From positions 136,201,453-136,265,452 of the forward strand of contig OY992539.1 in the NCBI GenBank assembly GCA_963921195.1: a DNA stretch of 64,000 nucleotides, in the 5' to 3' direction. Numbering within the stretch: the stretch's first letter is position 1; the number at the start of each line of letters is the position of its first letter. The DNA is from Pegoplata infirma (taxonomy: Eukaryota; Arthropoda; Insecta; Diptera; Anthomyiidae). The notes below the pieces were generated by a model, which was given only the letters and a program-made list of their open reading frames with translations, was not told the origin of the DNA and made no database searches. Both the position numbers and the translations under genes were made by a program. Shown piece by piece: positions 39,660-50,711 of the stretch.

Positions 39660-40898
39660 TCGAATGTCAGCAGATTGTTTGATGCCATCATGAAGAGCCT
39701 AAATACCTCAACTTGGTATGCAGCCTTTTCTTCTGGATCGGTTATGAGTGATAATTTATATTTGATCAATTCCATAAGATTATCCGATTCGTTTTGGCGT
39801 GCTGATTCTGCGTTCAGAAACGTTTTATGCTCGTTGGATGATTGGTTGGTTGTGGCTGCCCTTTCTGTTGCTGGTTTGGTGGCTGATGATGATGCTATAG
39901 CTGCTGTTGAAATCGATGCAGCTGAGGAGGAGGAAAATTCAAGTCTCCTACATTTTTTTGGTTGAAATGTTGGAGATGAAGCTGATGATGATGATGATGA
40001 TGCAGATGAGGAGGAGGAGGAAAATTCAAGTCTCCTACATTTTTTTGGTTGAAATGTTGGAGATGAAGCTGATGATGATGATGATGATGCTGCTGCAACA
40101 AGTGGTGATGATGCTGCTGCAACAACTGGTGATGATAAAGCTGATGATGATGATGATGATGATGCTGCTGCAACAAGTGGTGATGATGCTGCTGCAACAA
40201 CTGGTGATGATGCTGCTGCAACAACTGGTGATGATGCTGCTGCAACAACTGATAATGATAAAGCTGATGATGACGCTGAAGGAAGTACTGATGAAGCTGG
40301 TGGTGAAACAACAGCAGCCGAAACAGATATTATATCATCAGCTAGGTCTGTTTACATATCAAACGACTTGAAAATTCCATTTTCGATTGACATGAGGGAT
40401 GAAAATTCTGCTACAAACTCACCTCCTGAAGCTCTGCAATATTATACTGGCTACGCAATATTTGCAAAATTCATCAAAAAACACAATTGCACCAAATGCA
40501 TTCAAAGAGCCAAAGGTCCAGCATCAGCAGCCGACACATTTTCTGGCCATAGAGCTTTCAATGTTGAAAACATAGTCATCCCAAGTGAGGAATATTTCGA
40601 ACTGTCTCAAAAGATTTTTCCTATTTATCGAAGACTTTTTTCCGAGGGTTTTTATAAACACTCTCTCCGCAAACACATCATCACAGCAATCAAAACAGAA
40701 CTTTCTCTTGGCGAAGACAACGAATTATTCGATTTTGCGGAGGATGATCCCTGCAAACATCATCACCAGGCTCTAATAGATTTTTACGTTACAGTATTGT
40801 TGTATAAAAATACTAAATTTTTAAAAGAATATTTACAACAAGAATGCCCTAATGATGATTATTATGTTCAAGAAAAACAAAGAAAAATGACAACATAA
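39660..40898 (+). pseudogene. P/THAP-like transposase C-terminal fragment with an expanded acidic repeat
   Basis: One frame (positions divisible by 3) carries: MFDAIMKSLN..., reminiscent of the FDxLN motif of P/THAP9 transposases; LDDWLVVAALSV; an acidic stretch; then, after two in-frame TGA codons (39963, about 40050) that belong to a duplicated ~86-bp unit, Asp/Ala/Thr repeats (DDAAATTGDD units); and a clean segment from about 40290 to the TAA at 40896: LQYYTGYAIFAKFIKKHNC, TKCIQRAKG, NVENIVIPSEEYFELS, IFPIYRRLF. The Y-x-x-G-Y-x-x-x-K followed by C-x-x-C is what the C-terminal region of THAP9/P transposases looks like. With stops and without the catalytic part it cannot be active. The family call is from motif memory. 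Confidence 0.55.
39925..40290 (+). repeat. GAT-rich tandem repeats and ~86-bp duplication
   Basis: GAGGAGGAGGAAAATTCAAG plus TCTCCTACATTTTTTTGG plus TTGAAATGTTGGAGATGAAG occurs at 39925 and 40011 with (GAT)n between. 40080-40255 is a higher-order repeat of GATGATGCTGCTGCAACAAC. The Met-rich and His-rich translations in other frames are artefacts. Confidence 0.9.
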
Positions 40899-41437
40899 AC
40901 TGATAGTTAATAGAAAAAATTTGTAAACCTTACTTATACTACAATTAAAAAAAAAAAAATAATAAATTCCTATTAAAAAAAACAAAAATAAAAATATTTT
41001 TTTCATTATTTTATATAAATATTAATTTAAGAATAAAATTATAAAAATCAATTCAATTTTCCATCACTTTTTACTTTTTTCTCATAACAGTATCATTATT
41101 TTCTGTTTTTGCCAAAAAAACCTATTTAAAAAATTATTAACAAAAAAATATTAATTTTATAATGTTAACTAATTTTTTTTCTAATTTCGGTTTTTTTTTT
41201 ACATTAAAAAAATAAAATGTCCAAAAATGTACAAAAAAGTACTAAATATGGTGCCAACATTTTTGGTGCCTAACAACCTCAACAACACAACCTCAACAAC
41301 ACAACGCCAACAACACAACCGCCGCAACGTGCAAATTTGCTAAGTCAATATTGTGATTTTTTGTCATTCCATTTTCTGTGTTTCTCAAAGCTGTTTTCTG
41401 GTATCCTATTAAAAGGTTTTAGGGTCGTTGGTTTTGC

Positions 41438-42180
41438 GATAAAAGGTAAAAGTACTTATGTTTAACTTGTGAGAACAGAATTCTTCATGTATTAATTTAA
41501 GAAAAAATTAGCATAACAATGGCCAATATCGCACAACCACAAAACCATCCGCAACACAACCACAATAGAAACTACAAAAACAGCAGTATTATCATACAAA
41601 TTGCAGCTATAAGGTAGTTTTAACAGAATCTCATGATACAAAATACAGTACATTCGTAAATTAGGGCAAAACTTTTTCGAAAAAATTTGAAATTCGTAAA
41701 ACTTTAATTGAAATTTAGAATTGACAAATAGAAATTTGACGATCAATTGAAACTCAAAAAAATCTGTTGAAGTTCGTAAAAGATCATTTTAAACTCGAAA
41801 AAATAGCAAAAAAATTCAAAAAAATAAAAAAAAAATGCAGGGGCGTTTTCTTTTTTAGTGGTGGGGGGGGGGGGGGGTGTCGTTAGTGGTAATTGGGGGG
41901 AGGGGTTCAAATTCCCTGTGTTTAAAAATTCATTTATGCATTTTGCGCTAAAGAAATACAAGTTTATCATTATTTAAAAAAATAATTATTCCACGCCAAT
42001 GAAAGGGGGCGGACCAAAGAAAACGACATTTTCTAATCTCTGGGTCCAAATGCAGGACTTTGAACTTCTTATGGAATAAAAATGTTGTATTTGTAAAACA
42101 AAAACACAAAAAATCATGTAAAAATGTAGTATTTTTCAGAGGTTGGTTTAGTTCTTCAAGGGGGAACTTTTTTTTCCCTG
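41438..42180. other. AT-rich DNA, G-run; no gene
   Basis: Includes AAATTTGAAATTCGTAAAAC-type units related to 9330-9425 and a run of 16 G with one T at about 41860-41878 near AATGCAGGGGCGTTTTCTTTTTT, a phrase that recurs at 48065. CAGAGGTTGGTTTAGTTCTTC at about 42135 also recurs at 48210. Confidence 0.45.
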
Positions 42181-43259
42181 CACTGAAAAAAAAGACATAA
42201 CTAAATTTAAGGAAAAAATGTCTTTGAAAATTTATCATGAATTTTCCTAAAATTTAGTTAAATTTAACTTAAAAATGAGAAAATTTCTTAACTATGAGGA
42301 AAAAATTTTAGTTCATTTACTTATAATTAGTTCATAGTTTTCTTTAAATGGATTTTTTAAATATTAGGAAAAAAATTCTTACTCCCAAAGAAATTTTCCA
42401 CAAATCTAAGAATCGTATCTTTATTTTAAAGACATATTTCTTAAAAAACAAATTAGTTCAAGTTTAGTTAAAATTTATTAAAAAAAACTTCATCGTATTT
42501 CTCTTCTTTGAATTGAGAAAGTGTCCTTCTAGAATTTAGTTAATGACTTCTGAGAATTTAGTAAATAACTTCCTAGAATTTAGTTAAAAATTCAAAATGG
42601 CGATATCTCGAAAACTAAGCGAGATAGAGCGAAACGGATGAAATTTTCAAAAGAAAGACTACAAAGAAAAATGTGGAATAGCCTAGCTCTGCATATCTGT
42701 CGGGGTCTCAAGACCCTAATTTTAGATCTAAAATTTGAAATTCCCGAGATTTTATATATACACATATCTCAGTAAATACTTCCAACTCGAGAAAAAGTCC
42801 AACGGCATTTTTGTAGCTCTTGACTCGTAGAAAACTTCCGCAAAATACCCGAAAACCCTCCGATTAATAGTTTTTGAGTTATCCGGTTTTTAAGATTCTC
42901 AAGACCCTATCAGGCCCCTTATTACCATATCTCAAAAACTAAGCAAGTTAGAGCGAAACGGGCACAAATTTTGGTTCAAAATCTATGGGGACCCCTAAAG
43001 GACCCAACGGGGTCTCGAGTTAAATGGGGTCCGAACCCCTGGGTCCAGGTCCAGACCCAACCTATTTCTAAAATGTGAAGTATATTTTTTCCCATTTTCT
43101 AGTTAAAATTGGCTTTAAATTAAATAACTTTGTTTTCCTTATTTTTGGGAAAATTATGAACTAAAACCAAGAAAAAAAATCTTTGGAGCCAAATCATTCC
43201 CTCTTTTTCTCAAAATTGAGTTAATTTTCCCAGATTTTAGTTCACTTTTTTTTTGAGTG
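42181..43259. mobile_element. MITE with CACTGAAAAAAA ends, copy 2
   Basis: CACTGAAAAAAAAGACATAAC left and TTTTTTTTTGAGTG right; TG on both sides. The interior parallels 26121-27317: AAATTTAGTTAA, GCGATATCTCGAAAACTAAG, GGACCCAACGGGGTC, GGGTCCGAACCCC. Confidence 0.6.
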
Positions 43260-43430
43260 TGGTCCGATTTTGCCCATTTACGAACTTAACCTGCCTACAC
43301 ACAAAAAAATATATAAAAAAATTGTGTACGTTTTGTGGATAATACAACTTATAAAGTGGTTTTGGATAATTTACCTAAGTTTTTTAGAGCAAATACTTTG
43401 GTAAGTTATTTAAAAACACTTTATACGTTG

Positions 43431-43630
43431 NNNNNNNNNNNNNNNNNNNNNNNNNNNNNNNNNNNNNNNNNNNNNNNNNNNNNNNNNNNNNNNNNNNNNN
43501 NNNNNNNNNNNNNNNNNNNNNNNNNNNNNNNNNNNNNNNNNNNNNNNNNNNNNNNNNNNNNNNNNNNNNNNNNNNNNNNNNNNNNNNNNNNNNNNNNNNN
43601 NNNNNNNNNNNNNNNNNNNNNNNNNNNNNN
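43431..43630. other. Assembly gap, 200 N
   Basis: Exactly 200 unknown bases between a MITE-like start (CACACAAAAAAATATATAAAAA at 43300) and a repeat shared with 46560-46790. The round number suggests the true size is unknown. Confidence 1.
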
Positions 43631-43649
43631 GAACTGAAGTGCATCGACA

Positions 43650-44090
43650 ATGACTTATGAGTGGAAATTTAACATTAATGGAATTCACGTCAGAAATTTT
43701 AGTCTTGCAAAATTGCGCAATGTCAAAATTGCAACTTTTTTTGCTTGTTTCTTTGTGAATAAAAGCAATTGTATTTATATTAAAATAAATTGCAAATCTT
43801 TTCTTGCAACTACGCATCATATAAAAGGTAATAGAAAAATAAAAATTTTATTAAAAATTTTTTAAAAAAAAAATGTTGCAATATTGCACTGTTGCAAGGG
43901 TCAAAAAATTCTGAAGTGAATACCCTGATTGTTTTTATAAAAACAACATCGTTTATTTGATTTGGACTAAAAATCACAAAAAGAACCCTGTGTTCAAGGT
44001 GATTTTTTACTCTTGGCTGCCCTTGTCGCTCTGTATGAACGACAATTTCGAAGAAGAAGAAGAAGAAGAAGAAGACTTATGAGTGGGTTA
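43650..44090. repeat. Dispersed repeat (GTTGCAATATTGCACTGTTGCAA) and GAA microsatellite
   Basis: 43655-43920 (AATGGAATTCACG...AAAATTGCGCAATGTC...CATATAAAAGGTAATAGAAAAATAAA...GCAATATTGCACTGTTGCAA) recurs inverted at 46575-46785. (GAA)n lies at about 44050-44075. No gene; the short frames translate the repeat. Confidence 0.65.
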
Positions 44091-45466
44091 GAGCACAAGG
44101 GGTTCAAGTGCCTTATATTTAATAATGAGAAAAAGGAGGTTAAAGTTAAATTGCAATAAAAAATGTAAGATGATAACTAGAATTTCATTTTTAGTTAATA
44201 GAGATCCTGAGATATATTTTAATCTAACAATTTAAAAAAATACCATCTTTTGCAATTACAAGGACCCCTTTGAAGTAAGTAAGTCGAACTTATACTCTAA
44301 CTTTTTTATAAATTTATAAAAAAAAAATAGTTATACGTAAAAGGAAAATTACATTTTATTACGAAAATCTTTAATGGTTCTTTGTTTCATTTATTAGTCG
44401 TCACAATCAGATTCCATGACATCATCGGGCTCATCTTCATCCTCATTAGGGCGTCCCGCCAAATCTAAACTTTCGAATTTCGTGCCATAATGCCTGCCGA
44501 ACGATGGCCACGGAGTAGCTAATTGTGGGAAAATTAATGAAAAACTTTTGCAAGGTCATCTTTAGTTTAGTCGGCAACCAGCGGTCAAAGTTAAAAAAAA
44601 AATACATTTTTGTACCAAAATTCATATCCGAATTATTTAACCAAATCTGGCTCAAAAATAAGGAACTTTTGGGTACTTTAATAGAAAAATATTTAAAAAA
44701 TTCCAAAATAGCGGTTTTGGTCCACAGATGCTGATTTTCAAACATTAAAAATATTTTTTAACCAAATTTGTCTTAAAAGTCGAAAAATGTTTAGTATTAT
44801 GTGTAAAAAATATAAAAAAAAACACGATTTTGGTCCAAAAATGCTGATTAGCATCTGTGGACCAAAATCTTTGATCAGCATTTTTGAACTAAAATCGTGT
44901 TTTTAAAATTTTTTTAATATTTTTTAGATATCACACTTAACATTTTCCAACTTTTGAGACCAATTTGGATAAAAAAAATATTTTTTTGTTCAGCATCTGT
45001 GGGCCAACATTTTCTTTGTAGTTTTTTATATTTTCGTTTAAAGTAACAACATTTCCTAATTTTTGAGCCCAATTTGGTGAAAAAATTTGCACATGAATTT
45101 TGGTCGAAAAACTCCATTTTTCAAACTTTGACCGCTGGCTACTGACTTAAGATGTTCTTGCAAAATTTTGTTACTATTAATACACGAACTTCTTCGAGTT
45201 CAACCACTTTGTCCACGTGAAAAATTAAATTTTAATAATTGCTTGGAGCACAGGGGGTTTAAGTGCTCATATACCCCTTGTGCTCCAAGCAAAACAGGCA
45301 TTTTAGTAACAAGAGCTAAACATGGTCGCCATATCTCGATAACGGATGAGAATTTCACATTCACCTCTTGTGCTCTGAACTTCTGTGAACTTCACCTACT
45401 AATTCCATATGTTAACTCAATTTTTTAAAAAAAAATCACTTGAACCCCTTGTGCTTTTAGCCCCTC
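44091..45466. mobile_element. Element with repeated AGCACAAGGGGT motif, copy 2 (inverted)
   Basis: Starts GAGTGGGTTAGAGCACAAGG and ends CCTTGTGCTTTTAGCCCCTC. It aligns over its whole length with the reverse complement of 37086-38516, including the central hairpin (GCTTGGAGCACAGGGGGTTT at 45240). Flanking 4-mers (TTAT, ATAT) match only partly, so the target duplication is unclear here. Confidence 0.75.
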
Positions 45467-45692
45467 ATATAGAATAAAGAGGTAGCAAATGCTTCTTCTT
45501 TTTACTGTTCACTAGATGGCGCTTTTTATAACTGTTTCCAAAGACATATCGTCAGGTTATTATTTCTTAACTCGGTTTTGATCAATTTATAATCAACTTA
45601 CTCTAAAAATACTCGATAGATTTGTTTTTAATACTCCTATCTGAATGCTTTATATGTTTTTAACAAAACTATACATTTTCATACCTTTACAT
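45467..45692. repeat. Direct repeat flanking a transposon block, left copy
   Basis: 45473-45540 (AATAAAGAGGTAGCAAATGC, TTCTTCTTTTTACTGTTCAC, TAGATGGCGCTTTTTATAAC) recurs in the same orientation at 47627-47697 with few changes. The remainder is unassigned. Confidence 0.7.
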
Positions 45693-47113
45693 TAGAGTAT
45701 CCAAAAAACCGCCGATTTTAAAAAACCGGTTTTCGGTTTATTCGAAAAATCTAAAATTTAAAAAAACCGGTTTCGGTTTCGGTTTTTGTATAAAAAACCA
45801 GTCAACCGGTTTTTTCCGGTTTTTTGATAATTTTAGATTTTTATTAAAAAAAAAACGAAATTTGTTAATAAGTAAAATAGACGAAAATAAGAAACAAAAT
45901 TATTTTATTAACTTTACACTCAAAAAATTATGTTAGTAAAATCAACTGAAAATGTCAGTTAAAATAACTACTTTGTAAGTTGTTTTGGGGTCAACTACTT
46001 TTTCAGTTAAATCAACTAACAATGTTAGTTATTTTAACTGACAAAAAACAACTGACTTATGTAGTAAAAACAACTTACATTTGTAGTCAAAACAACTAAA
46101 ATGTAGTAAAAATAAAAAAATCTAAAAATATTTTTTTTTTCAAAAAATTTTTCAGAAAAAAAAAAATTGAAGACCAAATTTTTTCAAAGTTTTTTTTTTT
46201 AAAGTTGTGAAAAATAAAAAAAAACGAAAATTTAATTTTATTTTTTGGAAAAAAACTTTGAAAATTTTTCAGAGATAAAAAACTTTGAAAATTTTTCAGA
46301 GATAAAAAAAAAATAAAATTAACTACTTTAAATAACTGTTACTACATTACAGTACTTTTTTGTTAGTTATTCAAAAAAAGTACTTAAAATAACTAACAGA
46401 AATAGTTGTTTGATATTTTTCATACAAAAACAACTGACTTTGTAGTTGAAAATAACTAACTACTGTAAAATATACAAACAACTAACATGTAGTAACTTAC
46501 ATAATTTTCTTAGTGTACTTAACTTAAAACATAAAAAAAACGTTTGGTTTTGTATTCTAAAATAATCCGGGTATTCCCTTCACAAATTTTTGGCCATTGC
46601 AACAGTGCAATATTGCAACTTAAAAATAAAAATTATTAAAATTTTTATTTTTCTATTACCTTTTATATGACGCGTCTTTGCAAGAAAGAAACTAACTAAC
46701 AAAGAAACTAGCAAAAGGGTTGCAATTTTGAAATTGCGCAATTTTCCACTACTAAAATTTCTCACGTGAATTCCATTAATGATTTAGAAATAAAATGTAA
46801 TTTTTGAGTTCTGGTTGTGTTAGAGTTTTTGATTATTTTCAATAAAATTTGATTTTTGTTAAAAATTCACGTTCGATTTTTGTTTTGCAAAATATCGCTC
46901 AAAATTTTGGATCAAATCGCTTCCAATTTTTTTCTATAAATTACAAAGTGACACCAATGTTATTGGTTTTTCTTAAAAAATAGAACCGGTTAAACCGACC
47001 TAAAAACACCGGTTTTTTGAATAACCGAATTTGAATAAAAACCGAAACCGGCCGGGTTTTTGAAAATGAAAAAACCGGTCCACCGGTTTTCGGTTTTGGT
47101 TTTGGATACTCTA
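45693..47113. mobile_element. hAT-like element, TAGAGTATCCAAAA ends, ~8-bp duplication
   Basis: 1421 bp, TAGAGTATCCAAAAAACCG left and the inverse of TAGAGTATCCAAAACCAAAA right. CTTTACAT (45685-45692) and CTTTACAG (47114-47121) agree in 7 of 8. Both ends are filled with CCGGTTTTCGGTTT and inverted AAAACCGGT units. It contains a further MITE (45917-46515) and the 46575-46785 repeat. No transposase. Confidence 0.7.
45917..46515. mobile_element. TA-flanked MITE, CACTCAAAAAATTATG ends
   Basis: 599 bp, TA on both sides; left CACTCAAAAAATTATGTTAG and right the inverse of CACTAAGAAAATTATGTAAG. The interior repeats AACTAACANNTGTAGT and TTAGTTNNTTTAACTGA in both orientations. Confidence 0.75.
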
Positions 47114-47998
47114 CTTTACAGACAATAAATCAAAAGTTTTAATGGTTTTACTAAAATAACATTTCGTCGTTTTGTGCTCCATAACAAATTTTATTTTAAA
47201 AATATGATGTTTTCTTTAAAGTGGAGCAAAGTAAGTGCATGGAATAAAGACACCCTGTATTATTAGAAATAAACTAAATTTAGTTCTGCTTCTGACACCT
47301 AATAAAATACGCCAAAAATTTGCACCCTGTAAGCAAAGACATAAACCAAATTATGTTCTGCTTCTGACACCTAGGGAGCGCTTCCTCAAAATATGTAAAA
47401 AATTGGCTCCATGTGCAAAAAATTGTCGTATGCAGCACAACAACGTTCAATAAACCTAAAAAATGTAGATGTAGAGCAAAGTCGACGGTTAATATCTCAG
47501 ATTCTATACGAGATAATAAAAAATGGATTTTGGAATATGAAAGAAAATATTAATGCCATATATAATCCATTCCCAACTCATTTTTTCCAAAAATGGCGTA
47601 TAGGCTAAAACAATAACCACCTGACGATATATAATAAAGATGCAGCAAATGCTTCTTCTTTTTACTGTTCACTAGATGGCGTTTTTCATAACTGTTTCCG
47701 GCAGTTTATTAAAAGTTCTTAATTTCATTTGTTAATGACTGAAATCTTGATTACCACATAAAAATCAATAAAGCAAATAAAAACAAATCGTGTTTACACT
47801 TCTTTGGTTTTTATTTGTTTATTTTTCTAATAATAATTATTTTTTCTTCTCTTCCGTTTCCGGAATTTACTGGAAAAAATAAGCATACGCCCTCTATATT
47901 TACAATGCGATTCTGAAATTTTTGGCCAAATCGGACCACGGGATCACGAGGCGCATCGCGGTCAAAGTTTCAGAACCCTAGAGCAAATCGAAAAAAAC
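47114..47998. other. No gene; tandem TTCTGCTTCTGACACCTA unit and right direct repeat
   Basis: AATT-T-GTTCTGCTTCTGACACC occurs at about 47282 and 47350 (68-bp spacing). The right copy of the 45473 direct repeat is at 47627-47697. Confidence 0.5.
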
Positions 47999-48540
47999 AA
48001 GTGAGAGTGTTAAATTCGGCTGTGCCGAATCTTTTATACCCTCCAAAATGTAAAAAAAAAAAAAATTGCCAGGGGCGTTTGTTTTTTGGGGGGGGTGATG
48101 GGGGTCAGTGGGGGATGTTGACAGCACCTTCTCATCCAGATAAATATAACAAATGTTTCATTTATTTAACAAAAATACAAAAAAACATGTAAAAAATTTT
48201 TATTTTTTCAGAGGTTGGTTTAGTTCTTCAAGGGGGAACTTTTTTCCCCCTGGTCCGATTTTGCTCATTTACGAACTTAACCTGCCTATTAACATAAGAC
48301 ATATTTTTGCCAAATGTCGGGAGTCTAGCTCTTTTATTTTGGACTGCATCGTGTTAACTACAGACGGACAGACGGACGGACAGACGGACGGACGGACGGA
48401 CATCGCTAGAATATCTTAGAATCGATCACTGATCATAAATATATATACTTTATGGGGTCCTAGACCGATATTTTGATGCGTTACACACGGAATGACAAAG
48501 TGAGTATACCCCCATACTATAGTTGGAGGGTATAAAAATT
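47999..48540 (-). mobile_element. Dispersed repeat with ATTCGGC hairpin end, inverted copy
   Basis: Starts AAGTGAGAGTGTTAAATTCG, hairpin ATTCGGCTGTGCCGAAT, TTTTATACCCTCC; ends GGTGTATACCCCC-type ATACTATAGTTGGAGGGTATAAAA. It contains four GGACGGACGGACAGACGG units and CATCGCTAGAATATC,TTAGAATCGATCACTGATC. Reverse complement of the family at 20969 and 36693. Confidence 0.7.
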
Positions 48541-48575
48541 ACATACTTTATATCACTTTTCTGACTAATTTCCCT

Positions 48576-48863
48576 GTGCTGAGTTCAAAAAAGTTAAAGT
48601 TTTTGAAATCGAATAATAAGTTTTTGAGATATCACGATTTGAATTTTGTTAAAAAATTTTGTTTCATATCCACTTTATGTGCGATATCTATATTTGTACT
48701 TGGTCAACCAATTGTAATTGCCTTGTCAAACGATTGCAATTATCATAGACAACAACCAAATTTTATTTTTTGCTACTGCCATCTCTTGACACGAATGAAT
48801 AATGTCAATTATTTAAATTTAACGGATTTTAATAATCAAAGTCAAGGAGTACCAGATGTTTAA
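48576..48863 (+). CDS. Small open reading frame of unknown nature
   Basis: 95 codons. Residues ~25-50 are hydrophobic (KFCFISTLCAISIFVLGQPIVIALS) and could be a late signal peptide or membrane anchor; the rest is polar with Cys (DCNY, FCYCH). It lies between two repeats in sequence that I cannot match to any repeat in the window. No splice sites, homologs or codon signal can be shown, and it may be chance. Confidence 0.2.
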   Translation: MLSSKKLKFLKSNNKFLRYHDLNFVKKFCFISTLCAISIFVLGQPIVIALSNDCNYHRQQPNFIFCYCHLLTRMNNVNYLNLTDFNNQSQGVPDV

Positions 48864-50200
48864 AATAAATCATGTAAAGTGAGAGTCTACTATCGCCGAT
48901 TTTTATAACCTTATTTCTCTGTTTTACACTCACAAAAAAAAACTGTGATGTTAGCAAAAAAAACTTGTAAGCCTACAAGAAAATTTGCTGATTTTGAACC
49001 CACAATTTTTTGGTAAAGTTAGCAAAAATGTTTTGCCAAAAATTAGTTAACTAAAATTTTTTTTTATTTTAACTTAGTTCATACACTCAAAATAATACAT
49101 TAGTAGATTTACTAATTTTTTTGCTAATGCTGGTTAGCTAACTTTTAGCAAATTTTTAGTTGAGATTAGCATGTTAGCAAAAATATCTTGTAAACTTCAT
49201 TTAGCGCATTAGCAATTTTAACCCATTACTGGCCATTGTACTCGCACAGGTACAGAAAAACACTCATATTTGAAATGCCATAAATCTACTAAGGAATGAT
49301 TTTTTTCAGTGTTTGTTTTGATTTTGTTTTATGTGTACTCTGCTTAAGAAAAGCACATTGAAAAAGCAGCGGCAGAAAATAACGGTACTTCGAATTTTGC
49401 TTTGTTTTGTTTGGCCTTTTCTAGATTTGAGCATTTTGGGTAGGTCAGTGATCATTTGACTCGGTCAAAAGTGTGTCGCATATCAATTTAAAGTGTTTGC
49501 ACTTGATTTACAAATAAAAAGCCTTGTGTTTTTCTAATTTGAAAAAAAAGTTAAAAAAAAGTGATTTTCCAAGCAAAAGGTAAGTTTGAAAAACAGTGTA
49601 CTCGCTTGGGTACAATGGCTGATAACGTATGTATTTTGATTAGATTTTTTATATTATATTTTTCTAGATTTTTTGACGTAGCACTGTGTGTAGAAAAGGA
49701 TTGCTTCAAAAATGTTCATACAAAAAAATAAACACATATGAATACATGCATTGAGCCGTTGTACCTGCTTGGGTACAGATTCAAAAACCTTCAAAATACA
49801 AATTTTTTTTTATTTTTTCATATTTTTTAAGTTCTTTATGTTCCTTTCATTTAAACTAAATAAACAAAATGAATTATTTTTAATTTTAAAGACTGTTGGC
49901 TTTTAATGGGTTAAACAAAATTTGAACTCCCGAGTAAAAATAATCATATATAACAATATTTTACTTGATGCAAACATAATAAATCATATATGATTATACA
50001 TCGCGTGAGATATTTTCTAAATTTTTTAAATGCAGTCATATGTAGTTACATATAATTTAATCATGATTCGGATTAAAAGGTGTACGGTTGATATAATTAT
50101 ATAAAATTATATGAGAGTCAATACAAAATTTGATTTTCTGTATAATTTAGCATAAAATTATATATAGCTTATTCTGTTCCATATAAAACTATATATGTTT

Positions 50201-50690
50201 CCAATTAGCCAAAAATTTTCTAAGTTTTTTAGGCAAAGTATAAGAAACTTTTTAAAAAGTTCCTAAACATTTCCTTGTTAGGGTTCCCGAGTAAAAATTT
50301 TTATATGATGCAATATATAATGATATATGACACAATATATATTAATACGCAATTTGATCCGAATAATGGTGGATGTTTTTGCATTAAAAAAGATCTACTT
50401 GTATAAAATATGATTTGATTTCATCCGAGTTTTGACCAGACATTGCCTTGTGGATCTAATTAGATCTAATTTCACAAAAACATATAAAATCCTGTTGTTT
50501 TTTGGTTTGGGTTGAGATACACCACATGTCAACGATACATTCACCAAACATATAATTTTCAAAAACAAAAAAAATGTTTGGGTACGCTTCGAACCAGATA
50601 GGTGATATACATAACCCTAACAAGAAATGTTTAGAAACATTTTAAAAAGTTTCTTATACTTTGCCTAAAAAATTTAGAAAATTTTTGGTT
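50201..50690. mobile_element. Inverted-repeat element, TTTCTTATACTTTGCC arms
   Basis: 50203-50281 and 50611-50690 are inverted copies (CTAAGTTTTTTAGGCAAAGT; CTTTTTAAAAAGTTCCTAAAC). Between them 50380-50630 (TGGATGTTTTTGCATTAAAA ... GGTGATATACATAACC) is the reverse complement of 52344-52602. Confidence 0.55.
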
Positions 50691-50711
50691 AATTGTAAAC
50701 ATATGAATGTG

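Larger units (their letters stand above)
38935..41430 (+). mobile_element. 2.5-kb DNA transposon with ~150-bp TIRs, P/THAP-like
   Basis: Ends CAACGACCATAAAACCTTTT and the inverse of CAACGACCCTAAAACCTTTT; the TIRs stay similar through ATAGGATACCAG, CTTTGAGAAACACAG and GCAAATTTGCACG over about 150 bases with indels in a GTTGTG repeat. GTTTTGC (7 bp, perhaps 8 with one change) is duplicated at 38928-38934 and 41431-41437. It carries a transposase-like C-terminal frame (39660-40898). An AT-only stretch (39295-39640) replaces the expected N-terminal part, so the copy is internally deleted. Confidence 0.8.

Noticed and set aside
39895..40371. Met-rich plus-strand and His-rich minus-strand proteins
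   Set aside because: Translations of GAT and CAACAACT repeats in the wrong frames; the third frame continues into the transposase-like segment.
44446..44745. Open frames in both orientations at 44.4-44.8 kb and 37.7-38.0 kb
   Set aside because: They are the same repeat (GTGGACCAAAATCG) in two copies of a non-autonomous element, with no conserved frame between copies.
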